From positions 1 to 64,000 of the forward strand of contig JBDZVI010000002.1 of assembly GCA_040255585.1 (NCBI GenBank): a stretch of DNA of 64,000 nt. The letters run 5' to 3'. This document shows positions 33,524-42,963 of this stretch, piece by piece. Under the pieces are notes generated by a model. That model saw only the letters and a program-made list of their open reading frames with translations. It was not told where the DNA came from and did not search any database. Each line of letters starts with the position of its first letter. Positions within the stretch are counted from its first letter, which is position 1. The position numbers were made by a program, and so were the translations under genes. This stretch comes from JAAYYF01 sp040255585 (GTDB lineage: Bacteria; Deinococcota; Deinococci; Deinococcales; Trueperaceae).

Positions 33524-36381
33524 GCGGCGCTCTTCCGGACCGCCGCCCGCACCTCTGGCACGTGCAGGAGGAACTGGCCGGTCGAGCTAGCCTCGTTGGC
33601 GGCCACCTCCTCGGGCGTGCCGGCCGCCACGATGGTGCCGCCGCGCGCCCCCCCGTCGGGGCCGAGGTCGATGATCCAGTCGGCCGTCTTGATGACGTCC
33701 AGGTTGTGCTCGATCACGACGAGCGTGTTGCCGGCGTCGACGAGGCGGTGGAGGACCTCCAGGAGCTTGCGCGTGTCGTCGAAGTGGAGACCGGTCGTGG
33801 GCTCGTCCAAGATGTAGAGCGTCTGGCCCGTGCCGCGCCGCCCGAGCTCGCTCGCGAGCTTGACGCGCTGCGCCTCGCCGCCCGAGAGCGTGGGCGACGG
33901 CTGGCCGATCTTGAGGTAGCCAAGGCCGACGTCTTGCATCAGCTGTAGCTTACGGGCTATGGCCGGGATGTTCTCGAAGAACTCGAGCCCCTCGTCGGTG
34001 GTCATGTTGAGCACTTCCGCTATGGACTTGCCGCGGATCTTCACCTCGAGCGTCTCGCGGTTGTAGCGCGCACCCTTGCACACTTCGCACGGCACGTACA
34101 CGTCAGGCAGGAAGTACATCTCGACCTTGACGGTACCGTCGCCCTTGCAGGCCTCGCAGCGTCCACCCTTGACGTTGAAGGAGAAACGCCCTGGCTTGTA
34201 GCCGCGCTTGCGCGCCTCGGGCGCGCGCGTGAAGAGGTCGCGGATGTCGGTGAAGATGCCGGTGTAGGTGGCGGGGTTCGAGCGGGGCGTCCGGCCGATG
34301 GGCGATTGGTCGATCTCGATCACCTTGTCGACGTGCTCGGTGCCCTTGATGCGCTTGTGCGCGCCCGGCTGGGCCTTGGCGCGGTAGAGCTGCTTGGCGA
34401 GGGCGGCGTGGAGGATGCCGTGGACGAGGGTCGACTTGCCCGAGCCGGAGGCGCCGGTCACGCACGTGAGGGTACCGAGGGGGATCTCGACGTCGATGTC
34501 ACGGAGGTTATGCTCCCGCGCGCCTTGGATGACGAGCTTCTTGCCGTTCCCTTCGCGGCGTCGGTCAGGTACCGGGATCTTCAGCTCGCCCCGCAGGTAC
34601 TTGGCCGTGAGCGACTGCCTGTCCTGCGCGAGCAGCTCTGGCGTGCCGGCGGCGACCACCTTGCCGCCGTGGACCCCGGCGCCGGGTCCGAGGTCGACGA
34701 TGTAGTCGGCCGCGCGCATGGTCTCCTCGTCGTGCTCGACGACTATCAGGGTGTTGCCGAGGTCGCGCAGGTTGAGAAGCGTGCGCAGGAGGCGCGCGTT
34801 GTCGCGCGGGTGCAGGCCGATGGACGGCTCGTCGAGCACGTAGAGCACCCCTGTGAGGCCGCTGCCGACCTGGGTGGCGAGGCGGATGCGTTGCGCCTCG
34901 CCGCCCGACAGGGTGTTGGCGCTGCGATCCAGGCTCAGGTAATCGAGCCCGACGTCCTCGAGGAAACCGAGGCGCGCGTTCACCTCGCGCAGGATAGGCC
35001 GCGCGATGTCGTCGCCGGCGCCATGCAGGACGAGGTTGGAGAAGAACTCGCGGCCGTCGCGGACGGTCATGCCGCTGACCTCGGCGATGTTGCGATCGAC
35101 CACGGTCACGGCGAGCACCTCGGGCTTGTAGCGCGTGCCGCCGCACTCCTTGCACGGCACCAGTGACATGTACTCCTCGAGCCTTTCGCGCATGGCGTCG
35201 GTGGCGGCCTCGCTCAAGCGCCGCCGCAGGTTAGGGATGACGCCCTCGAACTCGGCGCGAAAGCGCATGGTCTCACGCCCGCCCCGCTCGTAGACGACGA
35301 GGATGGGCTCCTCGGTGCCGTGCAGGATGGTCTCGCGCGCCTTCTCGGGCAGTTTCTCCCAGGGGGCGCCGATGTCGAAGTCGAGGTACTCGGCCAGCGC
35401 CTTCAGGCGGTCCCAGTAGTACACCTTGCCGTTATCGCCGCGCGCGCCCGTCCACGGGGCGATGGCGCCCTGGGCGACGGAGAGCGTCGGGTCCGGGATG
35501 ATCAGCTCGGGGTCGAACTGCTGGAGGTAGCCGAGCCCGCTGCAATGGCTGCAGGCGCCGTACGGCGCGTTGAACGAGAACGTGCGTGGCTCCAGCTCCT
35601 CCAGGAACGTGCCGTGTTCCGGGCACGCGAACTTCTCACTGAAGAGCTCGTCGACGTTGTCGTCAGGCAAGAAGGCGCGCAGCAGGCCCTCGCCCTTCGT
35701 GAGGGCCAGCTCCGCCGACTCTGCGATGCGGGAGCGGTCGTTCTCGTCGATCACCACGCGGTCGATGACCACGTCGATGTCGTGTTTCTCGAAACGCTCC
35801 AGGTCCGCCTCGAGCGCCTGCTCGATGGTCTGCACGACGCCGTCGACGCGCACGCGCGCGAAGCCCTCCTTCTTCAGGTCGAGGAAGAGCTTCCGGTACT
35901 CGCCCTTGCGGCCTCGCACCACCGGGGCCAGGAGCATGCCGCGCTTGCCGGAGAAGCGCTCGATGAGGCGGTCGACTATCTCGGTGGCCGACTGCCGTTG
36001 GATGACGCGCCCGCAGACGGGGCAGTGCGGGGTGCCGACGCGCGCGAAGAGGAGGCGCAGGTAGTCGTGGACCTCGGTGACGGTGCCGACCGTCGAGCGC
36101 GGGTTATGGCTGGTGGTCTTCTGGTCGATGCTGATGGCGGGGCTCAAGCCGTCGATCGAGTCGACGTCAGGCTTGTCCATGATGCCGAGGAACTGCCGCG
36201 CGTAGGCGGAGAGGCTCTCCACGTAGCGCCGCTGCCCTTCCGCGTAGATGGTGTCGAAGGCCAGGGTGGACTTGCCGGAGCCCGACACACCCGTGAAGAC
36301 GATGAACTTGTTGCGGGGCAGTACCAGGTCGACGTTCTTGAGGTTGTGAGCGCGTGCCCCACGGATGACGAGGTCCTGCAA
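33520..36381 (-). CDS. uvrA: Excinuclease ABC subunit UvrA
   Basis: 953 aa. Twin ABC ATPase of nucleotide excision repair that finds bulky lesions with UvrB. Walker A boxes at GVSGSGKSTLAFDT (residues 31-44) and GASGSGKSTLVHG; signature motifs LSGGEAQRIRLA and LSGGEAQRVKLA; VLDEPSIGLHPRDN and ILDEPTTGLHFDD Walker B regions. The C-terminal zinc module is GRCEACKGDG ... PCEVCKGARYN; an upstream module has FACPEHGTFLE ... GACSHCSGLGY, with His in place of one usual Cys. Start is TTG 36381 with GGGAGG in front. Downstream genes are coupled to it. Confidence 0.97.
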   Translation of the reverse strand: MQDLVIRGARAHNLKNVDLVLPRNKFIVFTGVSGSGKSTLAFDTIYAEGQRRYVESLSAYARQFLGIMDKPDVDSIDGLSPAISIDQKTTSHNPRSTVGTVTEVHDYLRLLFARVGTPHCPVCGRVIQRQSATEIVDRLIERFSGKRGMLLAPVVRGRKGEYRKLFLDLKKEGFARVRVDGVVQTIEQALEADLERFEKHDIDVVIDRVVIDENDRSRIAESAELALTKGEGLLRAFLPDDNVDELFSEKFACPEHGTFLEELEPRTFSFNAPYGACSHCSGLGYLQQFDPELIIPDPTLSVAQGAIAPWTGARGDNGKVYYWDRLKALAEYLDFDIGAPWEKLPEKARETILHGTEEPILVVYERGGRETMRFRAEFEGVIPNLRRRLSEAATDAMRERLEEYMSLVPCKECGGTRYKPEVLAVTVVDRNIAEVSGMTVRDGREFFSNLVLHGAGDDIARPILREVNARLGFLEDVGLDYLSLDRSANTLSGGEAQRIRLATQVGSGLTGVLYVLDEPSIGLHPRDNARLLRTLLNLRDLGNTLIVVEHDEETMRAADYIVDLGPGAGVHGGKVVAAGTPELLAQDRQSLTAKYLRGELKIPVPDRRREGNGKKLVIQGAREHNLRDIDVEIPLGTLTCVTGASGSGKSTLVHGILHAALAKQLYRAKAQPGAHKRIKGTEHVDKVIEIDQSPIGRTPRSNPATYTGIFTDIRDLFTRAPEARKRGYKPGRFSFNVKGGRCEACKGDGTVKVEMYFLPDVYVPCEVCKGARYNRETLEVKIRGKSIAEVLNMTTDEGLEFFENIPAIARKLQLMQDVGLGYLKIGQPSPTLSGGEAQRVKLASELGRRGTGQTLYILDEPTTGLHFDDTRKLLEVLHRLVDAGNTLVVIEHNLDVIKTADWIIDLGPDGGARGGTIVAAGTPEEVAANEASSTGQFLLHVPEVRAAVRKSAA

Positions 36382-36454
36382 GGTGCCTCCCTGACGCGCC
36401 AGGGGCGCGAGCGGCCTGAAGCCGACGCTTGGGCGCGGCGCCGCTAAACGTGAC

Positions 36455-36463
36455 AGTGTAACA
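36455..36463 (-). promoter_or_regulatory. Candidate extended -10 promoter of uvrA
   Basis: Minus strand reads TGT-TACACT, an extended -10. No good -35 is visible. It would give a leader of about 65 bases to the uvrA TTG. No Deinococcus radiation/desiccation-response palindrome was seen here. Confidence 0.35.
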
Positions 36464-36573
36464 GAGGTCCGTGCATCGGCTGTATGCCGGGTGTCGCCCC
36501 TCGCCGCGCATGCGGTGGGGCCCGGACGGGCGCTTGCTGCTAAGCTTAAGGCCAGCTTTATAGGAGGCTTGAA

Positions 36574-36927
36574 GTGGCAAGTGCGAGCATCAAACGTTCA
36601 TCCGACGTGGACAACGAGGCGCTGCTGAGCTTGTTCGGCATCATCCTCGGGTCCATCGGCAGCCTCATGATCGGCGTGTTCTGGGCGATGGGCGCCAACC
36701 TGAAAGCGACCGCCAACGGTGGCACCATAGTCCAGCAGCAGCTGACTGGCCTATGGAACACGTTGTTCTGGGCGTACCCGTTCGTAGTGATCGGCGCCAT
36801 CATCGTCGCCGTCGGCCTGTACGCCATCAAGCGCTACAAGGAGGCCGCCGGAGTCGCCGCACTGCCGATCATCGGTGTCGTCCTCTACTATTTCGCGCTC
36901 GTCCAGTTCCACGTGGGTCCGCGCTAG
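36574..36927 (+). CDS. Small membrane protein of unknown function
   Basis: 117 aa from GTG 36574, preceded by TAGGAGG. Three hydrophobic helices are readable: about residues 19-42, 66-88 and 95-111. The N-terminal 15 residues are polar. No motif is recognised. It is followed after 23 bases by the metal-dependent hydrolase gene. Confidence 0.75.
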   Translation: MASASIKRSSDVDNEALLSLFGIILGSIGSLMIGVFWAMGANLKATANGGTIVQQQLTGLWNTLFWAYPFVVIGAIIVAVGLYAIKRYKEAAGVAALPIIGVVLYYFALVQFHVGPR

Positions 36928-36950
36928 TCACGTAAGGGGAGGTCGGCGGC

Positions 36951-37625
36951 ATGCAGCTGCGTTACCTTGGCCACTCCGCCGTGCAGGCGAAGGGCGACGG
37001 CCACGAGGTCGTGTTCGACCCGTTCCTGACCCAGAACCCGCGCGCGGGCGCGAAACTGGACGAACTAGCCCCCGAGGCGATCCTGGTCACGCATGCCCAC
37101 GGCGACCACTGGGGCGACACGCCGGAACTCGCGAGGCGCTCGGGCGCCACCGTCGTCGGTACGGCCGAGGTGGCCGCCTACGCCGGGAAACTGGGCCTGC
37201 GCAGCCACGCCATGAACATCGGGGGCAGCCACGCGTTCCCGTTCGGGCGCGTCACCCTCACGCCGGCTTGGCATTCCAGCTCCTTCCCCGATGGGACTTA
37301 TGGCGGCATGCCGACCGGGATCGTGCTCGAGCTGGGCGGCAAGCGCGTCTACCATGCCGGCGATACGGCGCTCTTCTCCGACATGCGGCTCATCGGCCGG
37401 GAACCCATCGACCTGGCGTTCGTGCCCATCGGCGACAACTTCACCATGGGCCCGCAGGACGCGGTCGAGGCGGTAAAGCTGCTCAACCCTCGGTACGTCG
37501 TTCCCGTGCACTACGGTACCTTTCCACTGATCGCCCAGGATGCCGCCGCGTTCAAGCGCGAGGTCGAGCTCTCGTGCTCCACGACCTGCGTCGTTCTCGC
37601 GCCCGGCGAGGAAGTAACGCTCTGA
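36951..37625 (+). CDS. Metal-dependent hydrolase, UPF0173 (metallo-beta-lactamase fold)
   Basis: 224 aa. The metal site THAHGDHWGD is near residue 50, with further ligands in LTPAWHSS, YHAGDTALF and VPVHYGTFP. This matches the UPF0173 (UlaG-like) group, whose substrates are mostly unknown. The ribosome site GGGGAGG precedes ATG 36951. Its TGA stop overlaps the CTG that seems to begin the kinase gene. Confidence 0.92.
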   Translation: MQLRYLGHSAVQAKGDGHEVVFDPFLTQNPRAGAKLDELAPEAILVTHAHGDHWGDTPELARRSGATVVGTAEVAAYAGKLGLRSHAMNIGGSHAFPFGRVTLTPAWHSSSFPDGTYGGMPTGIVLELGGKRVYHAGDTALFSDMRLIGREPIDLAFVPIGDNFTMGPQDAVEAVKLLNPRYVVPVHYGTFPLIAQDAAAFKREVELSCSTTCVVLAPGEEVTL

Positions 37626-38644
37626 GCGAGGGTCGCCAGGCACCGTCCTTCGTCCCGCCCGGTTACGAGGTACTTAACAGACTCGGGTCGGGGCAGACGG
37701 CTCATGTCTACTCGGCTCGCCACGCCGTGTTCGGCGACGTCGCTCTCAAGCTGCCGCGACCGGAGCTGGCCCACCGACCCGTCCTGCGCCGCATGTTCGA
37801 GAACGAGGTCGCTATCACGACCAAGCTCTCCTCTCCGCAGGTCGTCACGGCGTACGAGGGCTTCCCGACGGGGCCGGGGGCGTTCCTCTCCCTCGAGTAT
37901 TGCCGCGGCGGTACCCTCGACCAGCTTCTCCTCGAGAAGGGGTTGATGCCCCTCGACCGGTGCTACCGCTTCATCCTCGACGTCGCCGCAGGGCTGGCGC
38001 ACAGCCACGAGCGACAGGTCCTGCACCGCGACGTCAAGCCGGCCAACGTCTTCCTTACCGAGCAGGGCACCGCCAAGCTCGGCGACTTCGGCACCGGCAT
38101 GTTCATGAGCGACGATAGCAGCGACCGGGTCGGCACGGCTTTCTACATGGCGCCGGAGGTGTTCGAGGGCAACCAGGCCGGGGTCAGGTCGGACATCTAC
38201 TCCCTCGGCGTCCTCGCCTACGAGGTCATAGGCGGTGAGCGTCCGTTCACCGGGAACTCGTACGACGCCCTCATGGTTGCCCATCGGACGGGCGTGCCGA
38301 AGGACCTCCGAGCCCTGCGGCACGGGCTTGCTCCCGAGGTAGTCCGCATCGTGGCGCTCGCCATGATGCGCGACCCCGCGAAGCGGTTCGGGAGCGCGGT
38401 CGAGTTCGGCCAGGCTCTTGCGGCCGCGACTTCGACGCCCATGCCCCGACCCGATTCGGCGTCCCGCTCCGCGACGCCCGTGGCGGAGAAGGCGCGCGTG
38501 ACGGGGCGCGGCAGTCGCGCGGTCGGTCGCGGCTCGCCGGAGGAGGAGAGCGGTGGGCGGCACGAAAGCGGCAAGGGCGCCGGCGAGCGGAACGACCGGC
38601 CGAAACGAGGCTTCTTCGGCTGGTTCAAGCGCGCGCGCGACTGA
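37622..38644 (+). CDS. Serine/threonine protein kinase (Hanks type)
   Basis: 340 aa from CTG 37622. Kinase motifs: Gly-rich loop LGSGQTAHVY, VAIK-equivalent VALKLPRP, catalytic loop VLHRDVKPANVFL, DFG in LGDFGTGMF, YMAPEVF, and SDIYSLGVLAYEVI. The C-terminal 75 residues are a polar Ser/Arg/Glu tail ending RPKRGFFGWFKRARD; no PASTA domain or membrane helix follows. The frame has no ATG, GTG or TTG between the upstream gene's stop and the Gly loop, so CTG overlapping that stop (CTGA) is the only plausible start. A (CG)5 tract just before the stop may alter the true C-terminus. Confidence 0.88.
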   Translation: MSEGRQAPSFVPPGYEVLNRLGSGQTAHVYSARHAVFGDVALKLPRPELAHRPVLRRMFENEVAITTKLSSPQVVTAYEGFPTGPGAFLSLEYCRGGTLDQLLLEKGLMPLDRCYRFILDVAAGLAHSHERQVLHRDVKPANVFLTEQGTAKLGDFGTGMFMSDDSSDRVGTAFYMAPEVFEGNQAGVRSDIYSLGVLAYEVIGGERPFTGNSYDALMVAHRTGVPKDLRALRHGLAPEVVRIVALAMMRDPAKRFGSAVEFGQALAAATSTPMPRPDSASRSATPVAEKARVTGRGSRAVGRGSPEEESGGRHESGKGAGERNDRPKRGFFGWFKRARD

Positions 38645-38661
38645 AGGCGCGTACGGCTGAG

Positions 38662-38715
38662 GGCGCGTCCAAGATAGATGGCGCTCCCAAGACAAGGGGC
38701 GCGCCCAAGACAGAT
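38662..38715 (+). repeat. Three tandem 18-bp repeats after the kinase gene
   Basis: Units at 38662-38679, 38680-38697 and 38698-38715, each built on GGCGC-[GT]-[TC]CCAAGA. In the frame +2/-1 relative to the kinase they read Gly-Ala-Ser-Lys-Ile-Asp, Gly-Ala-Pro-Lys-Thr-Arg and Gly-Ala-Pro-Lys-Thr-Asp. That frame is open from 38641 to TAG 38854-38856 (71 codons). The rest of the 305-base stretch 38645-38949 holds the suf promoter region. Confidence 0.7.
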
Positions 38716-38842
38716 GACGCGTTGGACAGCGCGCCCGCGACCGAGGCGCCCCGTCGGTTACCGACGACCGGCGCACCGTCTGCCGGCTTGGTAGCCTTAA
38801 AGGCAAGCGGCGCACTAGGTCTTCCGAGGGCGTCCGCAAGAA

Positions 38843-38862
38843 CCGATCCGAGTTAGAATCGG
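38843..38862 (+). promoter_or_regulatory. Candidate suf promoter with CCGAT/ATCGG dyad
   Basis: TAGAAT (38854-38859), five of six to the -10 consensus, lies within a dyad of CCGAT (38843-38847) and ATCGG (38858-38862). No good -35 is present, so activation or an operator role for the dyad is possible. Leader length to sufC would be about 85 bases. Confidence 0.35.
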
Positions 38863-38949
38863 AACGAGTCCAAGTTGTTGCCGGCGGCCGACGGTCGCGC
38901 GAGGACTTTGGCAACGAACAGCTCCGGACCTTCCATGAGAGGTATTCGT

Positions 38950-39711
38950 ATGAGTGACAAGCAACTGGAGATCCGAGGCCTGCGCGCTCGCATCGTCGAC
39001 GGAGATGAGATCCTCAAAGGGGTGGACCTCGTGGTCCCCCGTGGCGAAGTCCATGCCCTCATGGGCCCCAACGGCTCCGGCAAATCGACGCTCGCCAAGG
39101 TCATCGCCGGCGACCCGCAGTACGAGATCACCGAGGGCGACATCATCCTGGAGGGCGAGTCGATCCTCGAGATGGAGCCCGACGAGCGTGCCCGCGCCGG
39201 CCTCTACCTCGCCTTCCAGTACCCCGTCGAGGTGCCGGGCGTCTCCATCGCGAACTTCCTGCGCCTCGCCCTCAACGCCCGCCGCGAGGAGGGCGACGAG
39301 ATCGGCGTCATGGAGTTCTACAAGAAGCTTCAGCGCGCCGTGAAGGAACTCAACTGGGACGACTCGATCATCGAGCGCAACCTGCACGAGGGCTTCTCGG
39401 GCGGCGAGAAGAAGCGCTCCGAGATCCTCCAGCTCCTGGTGCTGGAGCCGCGCTACGCCATCCTCGACGAGACCGACTCCGGCCTCGACGTCGACGCCCT
39501 CAAGGTCGTGTCGCAGGGCGTGAACGCGGCGCGCGGCCCGAACTTCGGCGCGCTCGTCATCACCCACTACCAGCGCCTCCTCAACCACATCGTCCCCGAC
39601 AAGGTGCACGTGATGGTCGGCGGCCGGGTCGTGCGCGAGGGCCCGAAGGAGCTCGCCATGGAGCTCGACCAGAAGGGCTACGAGTGGATCCGCGAGGCTG
39701 TCGGCGCCTGA
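38950..39711 (+). CDS. sufC: Fe-S cluster assembly ATPase SufC
   Basis: 253 aa. ABC-type ATPase: Walker A MGPNGSGKSTLAKVIAG, the SufC-specific LAFQYPVEVPGVSIANFLR, signature FSGGEKKRSEILQ, Walker B AILDETDSGLDVDAL, and the switch histidine in VITHYQRLL. It energises the SufBCD scaffold. ATG 38950 is preceded by GAGAGG; the open frame runs upstream to 38875 without similarity. First gene of the suf operon; sufS and sufU are not in the window. Confidence 0.97.
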   Translation: MSDKQLEIRGLRARIVDGDEILKGVDLVVPRGEVHALMGPNGSGKSTLAKVIAGDPQYEITEGDIILEGESILEMEPDERARAGLYLAFQYPVEVPGVSIANFLRLALNARREEGDEIGVMEFYKKLQRAVKELNWDDSIIERNLHEGFSGGEKKRSEILQLLVLEPRYAILDETDSGLDVDALKVVSQGVNAARGPNFGALVITHYQRLLNHIVPDKVHVMVGGRVVREGPKELAMELDQKGYEWIREAVGA

Positions 39712-39747
39712 CGGGCGCCCGACGCGAAGGGCTGAAGGGACACCAGA

Positions 39748-41196
<1,449 letters not shown>

Positions 41197-41197
41197 C

Positions 41198-42520
41198 GTG
41201 GCGGCCCTGACAGACAACCCGGTCGTCAGCACGGACGCCGTCGAGAGCATCGTCTCCGCCTATCGGGAGCCCGCGTGGCTGGCCGATGAGCGCCGCGCCG
41301 CGCTGCGCGCCTACGCCGACCAGCCGTTCCCGACCGAGAAGACGGAGGAGTGGCGTTACACGCAGCTCAGGCGCTTCTCGTTCGCCGGGCTCGAGCTCGC
41401 CAAGGCGCCCAAGGACGAGAGCGTGCCGGAGCGCATCCGCATGCGCATCGCCGACTCCGACGCCGAGGGCGTGATCGTCCACAAAGGCAACAAGGTCGTC
41501 CTGCACCAGGCCGCCATCAAGGAGGCCGGCGTCGTCTTCACCGACCTGCGCACGGCGCTCCGCGACCACGAGGCCCTCGTGCGCGAGCATCTCTACGACG
41601 TAGTCAACGCGCGCCAGACGAAGTTCACGGCCCTCAATTCCGCCTTGTGGGAGAACGGCACCTTCGTGTACGTGCCAAGGGACGTCGAGGTCGAGCTGCC
41701 GCTCGGCGCCTTCACGACCGCCGACGCCGGCGGCATCGGGCTGGGGCGCACGCTCATCGTCGTCGACGTCAACGCCCGCCTCACCTTCATCGACGAGTAC
41801 ACGAGCGAGCCGTTCGACGAGCGCCTCTTCTTCGACGCGGCCACCGAGATCGTGCTGAAGGACGGCGCCAAGCTCCGGTACGTCAGCCTCCAGAACTGGA
41901 GCCGCAACGTCGCCCACATCAACAAGCTGCGGGCGCACCTCGGCAGGGACGCGCGCCTCGAGTCGGTCACCGTCAGCCTCGGAGCAGACGCCGCGCGCGC
42001 CGAGGTCGAGAGCCGGCTCGAGGGTCCCGGCTCCGAGAGCGAGATGCTCGGCCTCTACTTCGCCGACGAGGGCCAGCACTTCAACCAGTTCACGCTGCAG
42101 CACCACGCCACGCCGCGCGGCTTCTCGGACGTGCTCTTCAAGGGCGCCGTGCGCGACGCGAGCCAGGCCGTCTACTCGGGCATGATCATCGTCGACCCGC
42201 ACGCCCAGAAGACGGACGCCTACCAGACGAACCGCAACCTCCTCCTCGACGAGGCGGCCGAGGTCGTGTCCATCCCGCAGCTCGAGATCGCCGCGAACGA
42301 CGTCAAGTGCTCGCACGGCTCGACCACCGGACCCGTGCCGGAGGACCAGCGCTTCTACCTCATGAGCCGCGGCCTGCGGCCTGAGGTCGCCGAGCACGTG
42401 CTCGTAACGGGCTTCCTCTACGAGGTGATGAGCCGCGTGACGCTGCCTAAGGTGGCCGAGTACGTCGAGCGCGTCGTCCAGGCCAAGCTGGGCGTGCCAG
42501 GGGTGAAGGAGAAGCTGTGA
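41198..42520 (+). CDS. sufD: Fe-S cluster assembly protein SufD
   Basis: 440 aa from GTG 41198, one base after the sufB stop. Paralogue of SufB and its partner in the SufBC2D scaffold. Visible are the N-terminal EPAWLADERRAAL..FPTEKTEEWRYTQLRRF segment typical of SufD, VPRDVEVELPL, and the C-terminal VKCSHGSTTGPVPEDQRFYLMSRGL with the SufD histidine. Its stop overlaps the Rieske gene start (GTGA). Confidence 0.97.
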   Translation: MAALTDNPVVSTDAVESIVSAYREPAWLADERRAALRAYADQPFPTEKTEEWRYTQLRRFSFAGLELAKAPKDESVPERIRMRIADSDAEGVIVHKGNKVVLHQAAIKEAGVVFTDLRTALRDHEALVREHLYDVVNARQTKFTALNSALWENGTFVYVPRDVEVELPLGAFTTADAGGIGLGRTLIVVDVNARLTFIDEYTSEPFDERLFFDAATEIVLKDGAKLRYVSLQNWSRNVAHINKLRAHLGRDARLESVTVSLGADAARAEVESRLEGPGSESEMLGLYFADEGQHFNQFTLQHHATPRGFSDVLFKGAVRDASQAVYSGMIIVDPHAQKTDAYQTNRNLLLDEAAEVVSIPQLEIAANDVKCSHGSTTGPVPEDQRFYLMSRGLRPEVAEHVLVTGFLYEVMSRVTLPKVAEYVERVVQAKLGVPGVKEKL

Positions 42521-42840
42521 GCGTGACCGCGGAGGCCTTCGACGTCGGGGCCTCCGAGGAGTTCCCCGAAGGCTCCATAACGGCGCGGGTCGTCGGGGAC
42601 GTCGAGATCGTGGTCATCAGGCAGGGCGGCGAGCTGTTCGCCCTGCCTGATCGCTGCACCCACCAGCGCTACCCGCTGAGCGACGGCGAACTGGAGGACG
42701 GCAAGATCCGCTGCCTCCACCACGGCGCCACGTTCGACCTCCACACGGGCAAGGCGACGCTGCCGGCCGTGAAGAGGATCCAGCTCTTCCAGGCGTTCGA
42801 GGCGGACGGGCGCGTGGTCGTGTCGTTGCAGGAGCTGTGA
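42517..42840 (+). CDS. Rieske-type [2Fe-2S] ferredoxin
   Basis: 107 aa from GTG 42517. The two Rieske boxes are present: Cys-Thr-His in DRCTHQRYPLSDG and Cys-Leu-His-His in IRCLHHGATFDLHTGKA. The protein is soluble, without membrane anchor, and similar to the small NirD/dioxygenase-type ferredoxins. It is translationally coupled to sufD (GTGA), an arrangement suggesting a role as electron donor or delivered client of the Suf machinery. Last gene of the suf operon. Confidence 0.92.
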   Translation: MSVTAEAFDVGASEEFPEGSITARVVGDVEIVVIRQGGELFALPDRCTHQRYPLSDGELEDGKIRCLHHGATFDLHTGKATLPAVKRIQLFQAFEADGRVVVSLQEL

Positions 42841-42920
42841 GGGGCGCTAGGGCGCCGGTCGCGTCGGGTTGCCGAGGTGCCCACGACCGTTCTCCGGCGC
42901 CTGACGATGCCGCCCGCGAC

Positions 42921-42963
42921 CATCCTTGCAAATTGAAAGCCTGACTTTTAATATGCAAGGATG
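42921..42963 (+). promoter_or_regulatory. 43-bp palindrome covering a complete leaderless promoter
   Basis: Arms CATCCTTGCA (42921-42930) and TGCAAGGATG (42954-42963) are perfect complements, and ATTGAAAG (42932-42939) pairs with CTTTTAAT (42945-42952) with one G-T. Only one A/A mismatch and a five-base loop remain. The same bases contain TTGCAA (-35, 42926-42931), a 17-base spacer and TAATAT (-10, 42949-42954), six bases before ATG 42961, which itself lies in the right arm. Confidence 0.8.

Noticed and set aside
36382..36573. Deinococcus-type radiation/desiccation response motif before uvrA
   Set aside because: The 17-bp palindrome was not found; only an extended -10-like box is present.
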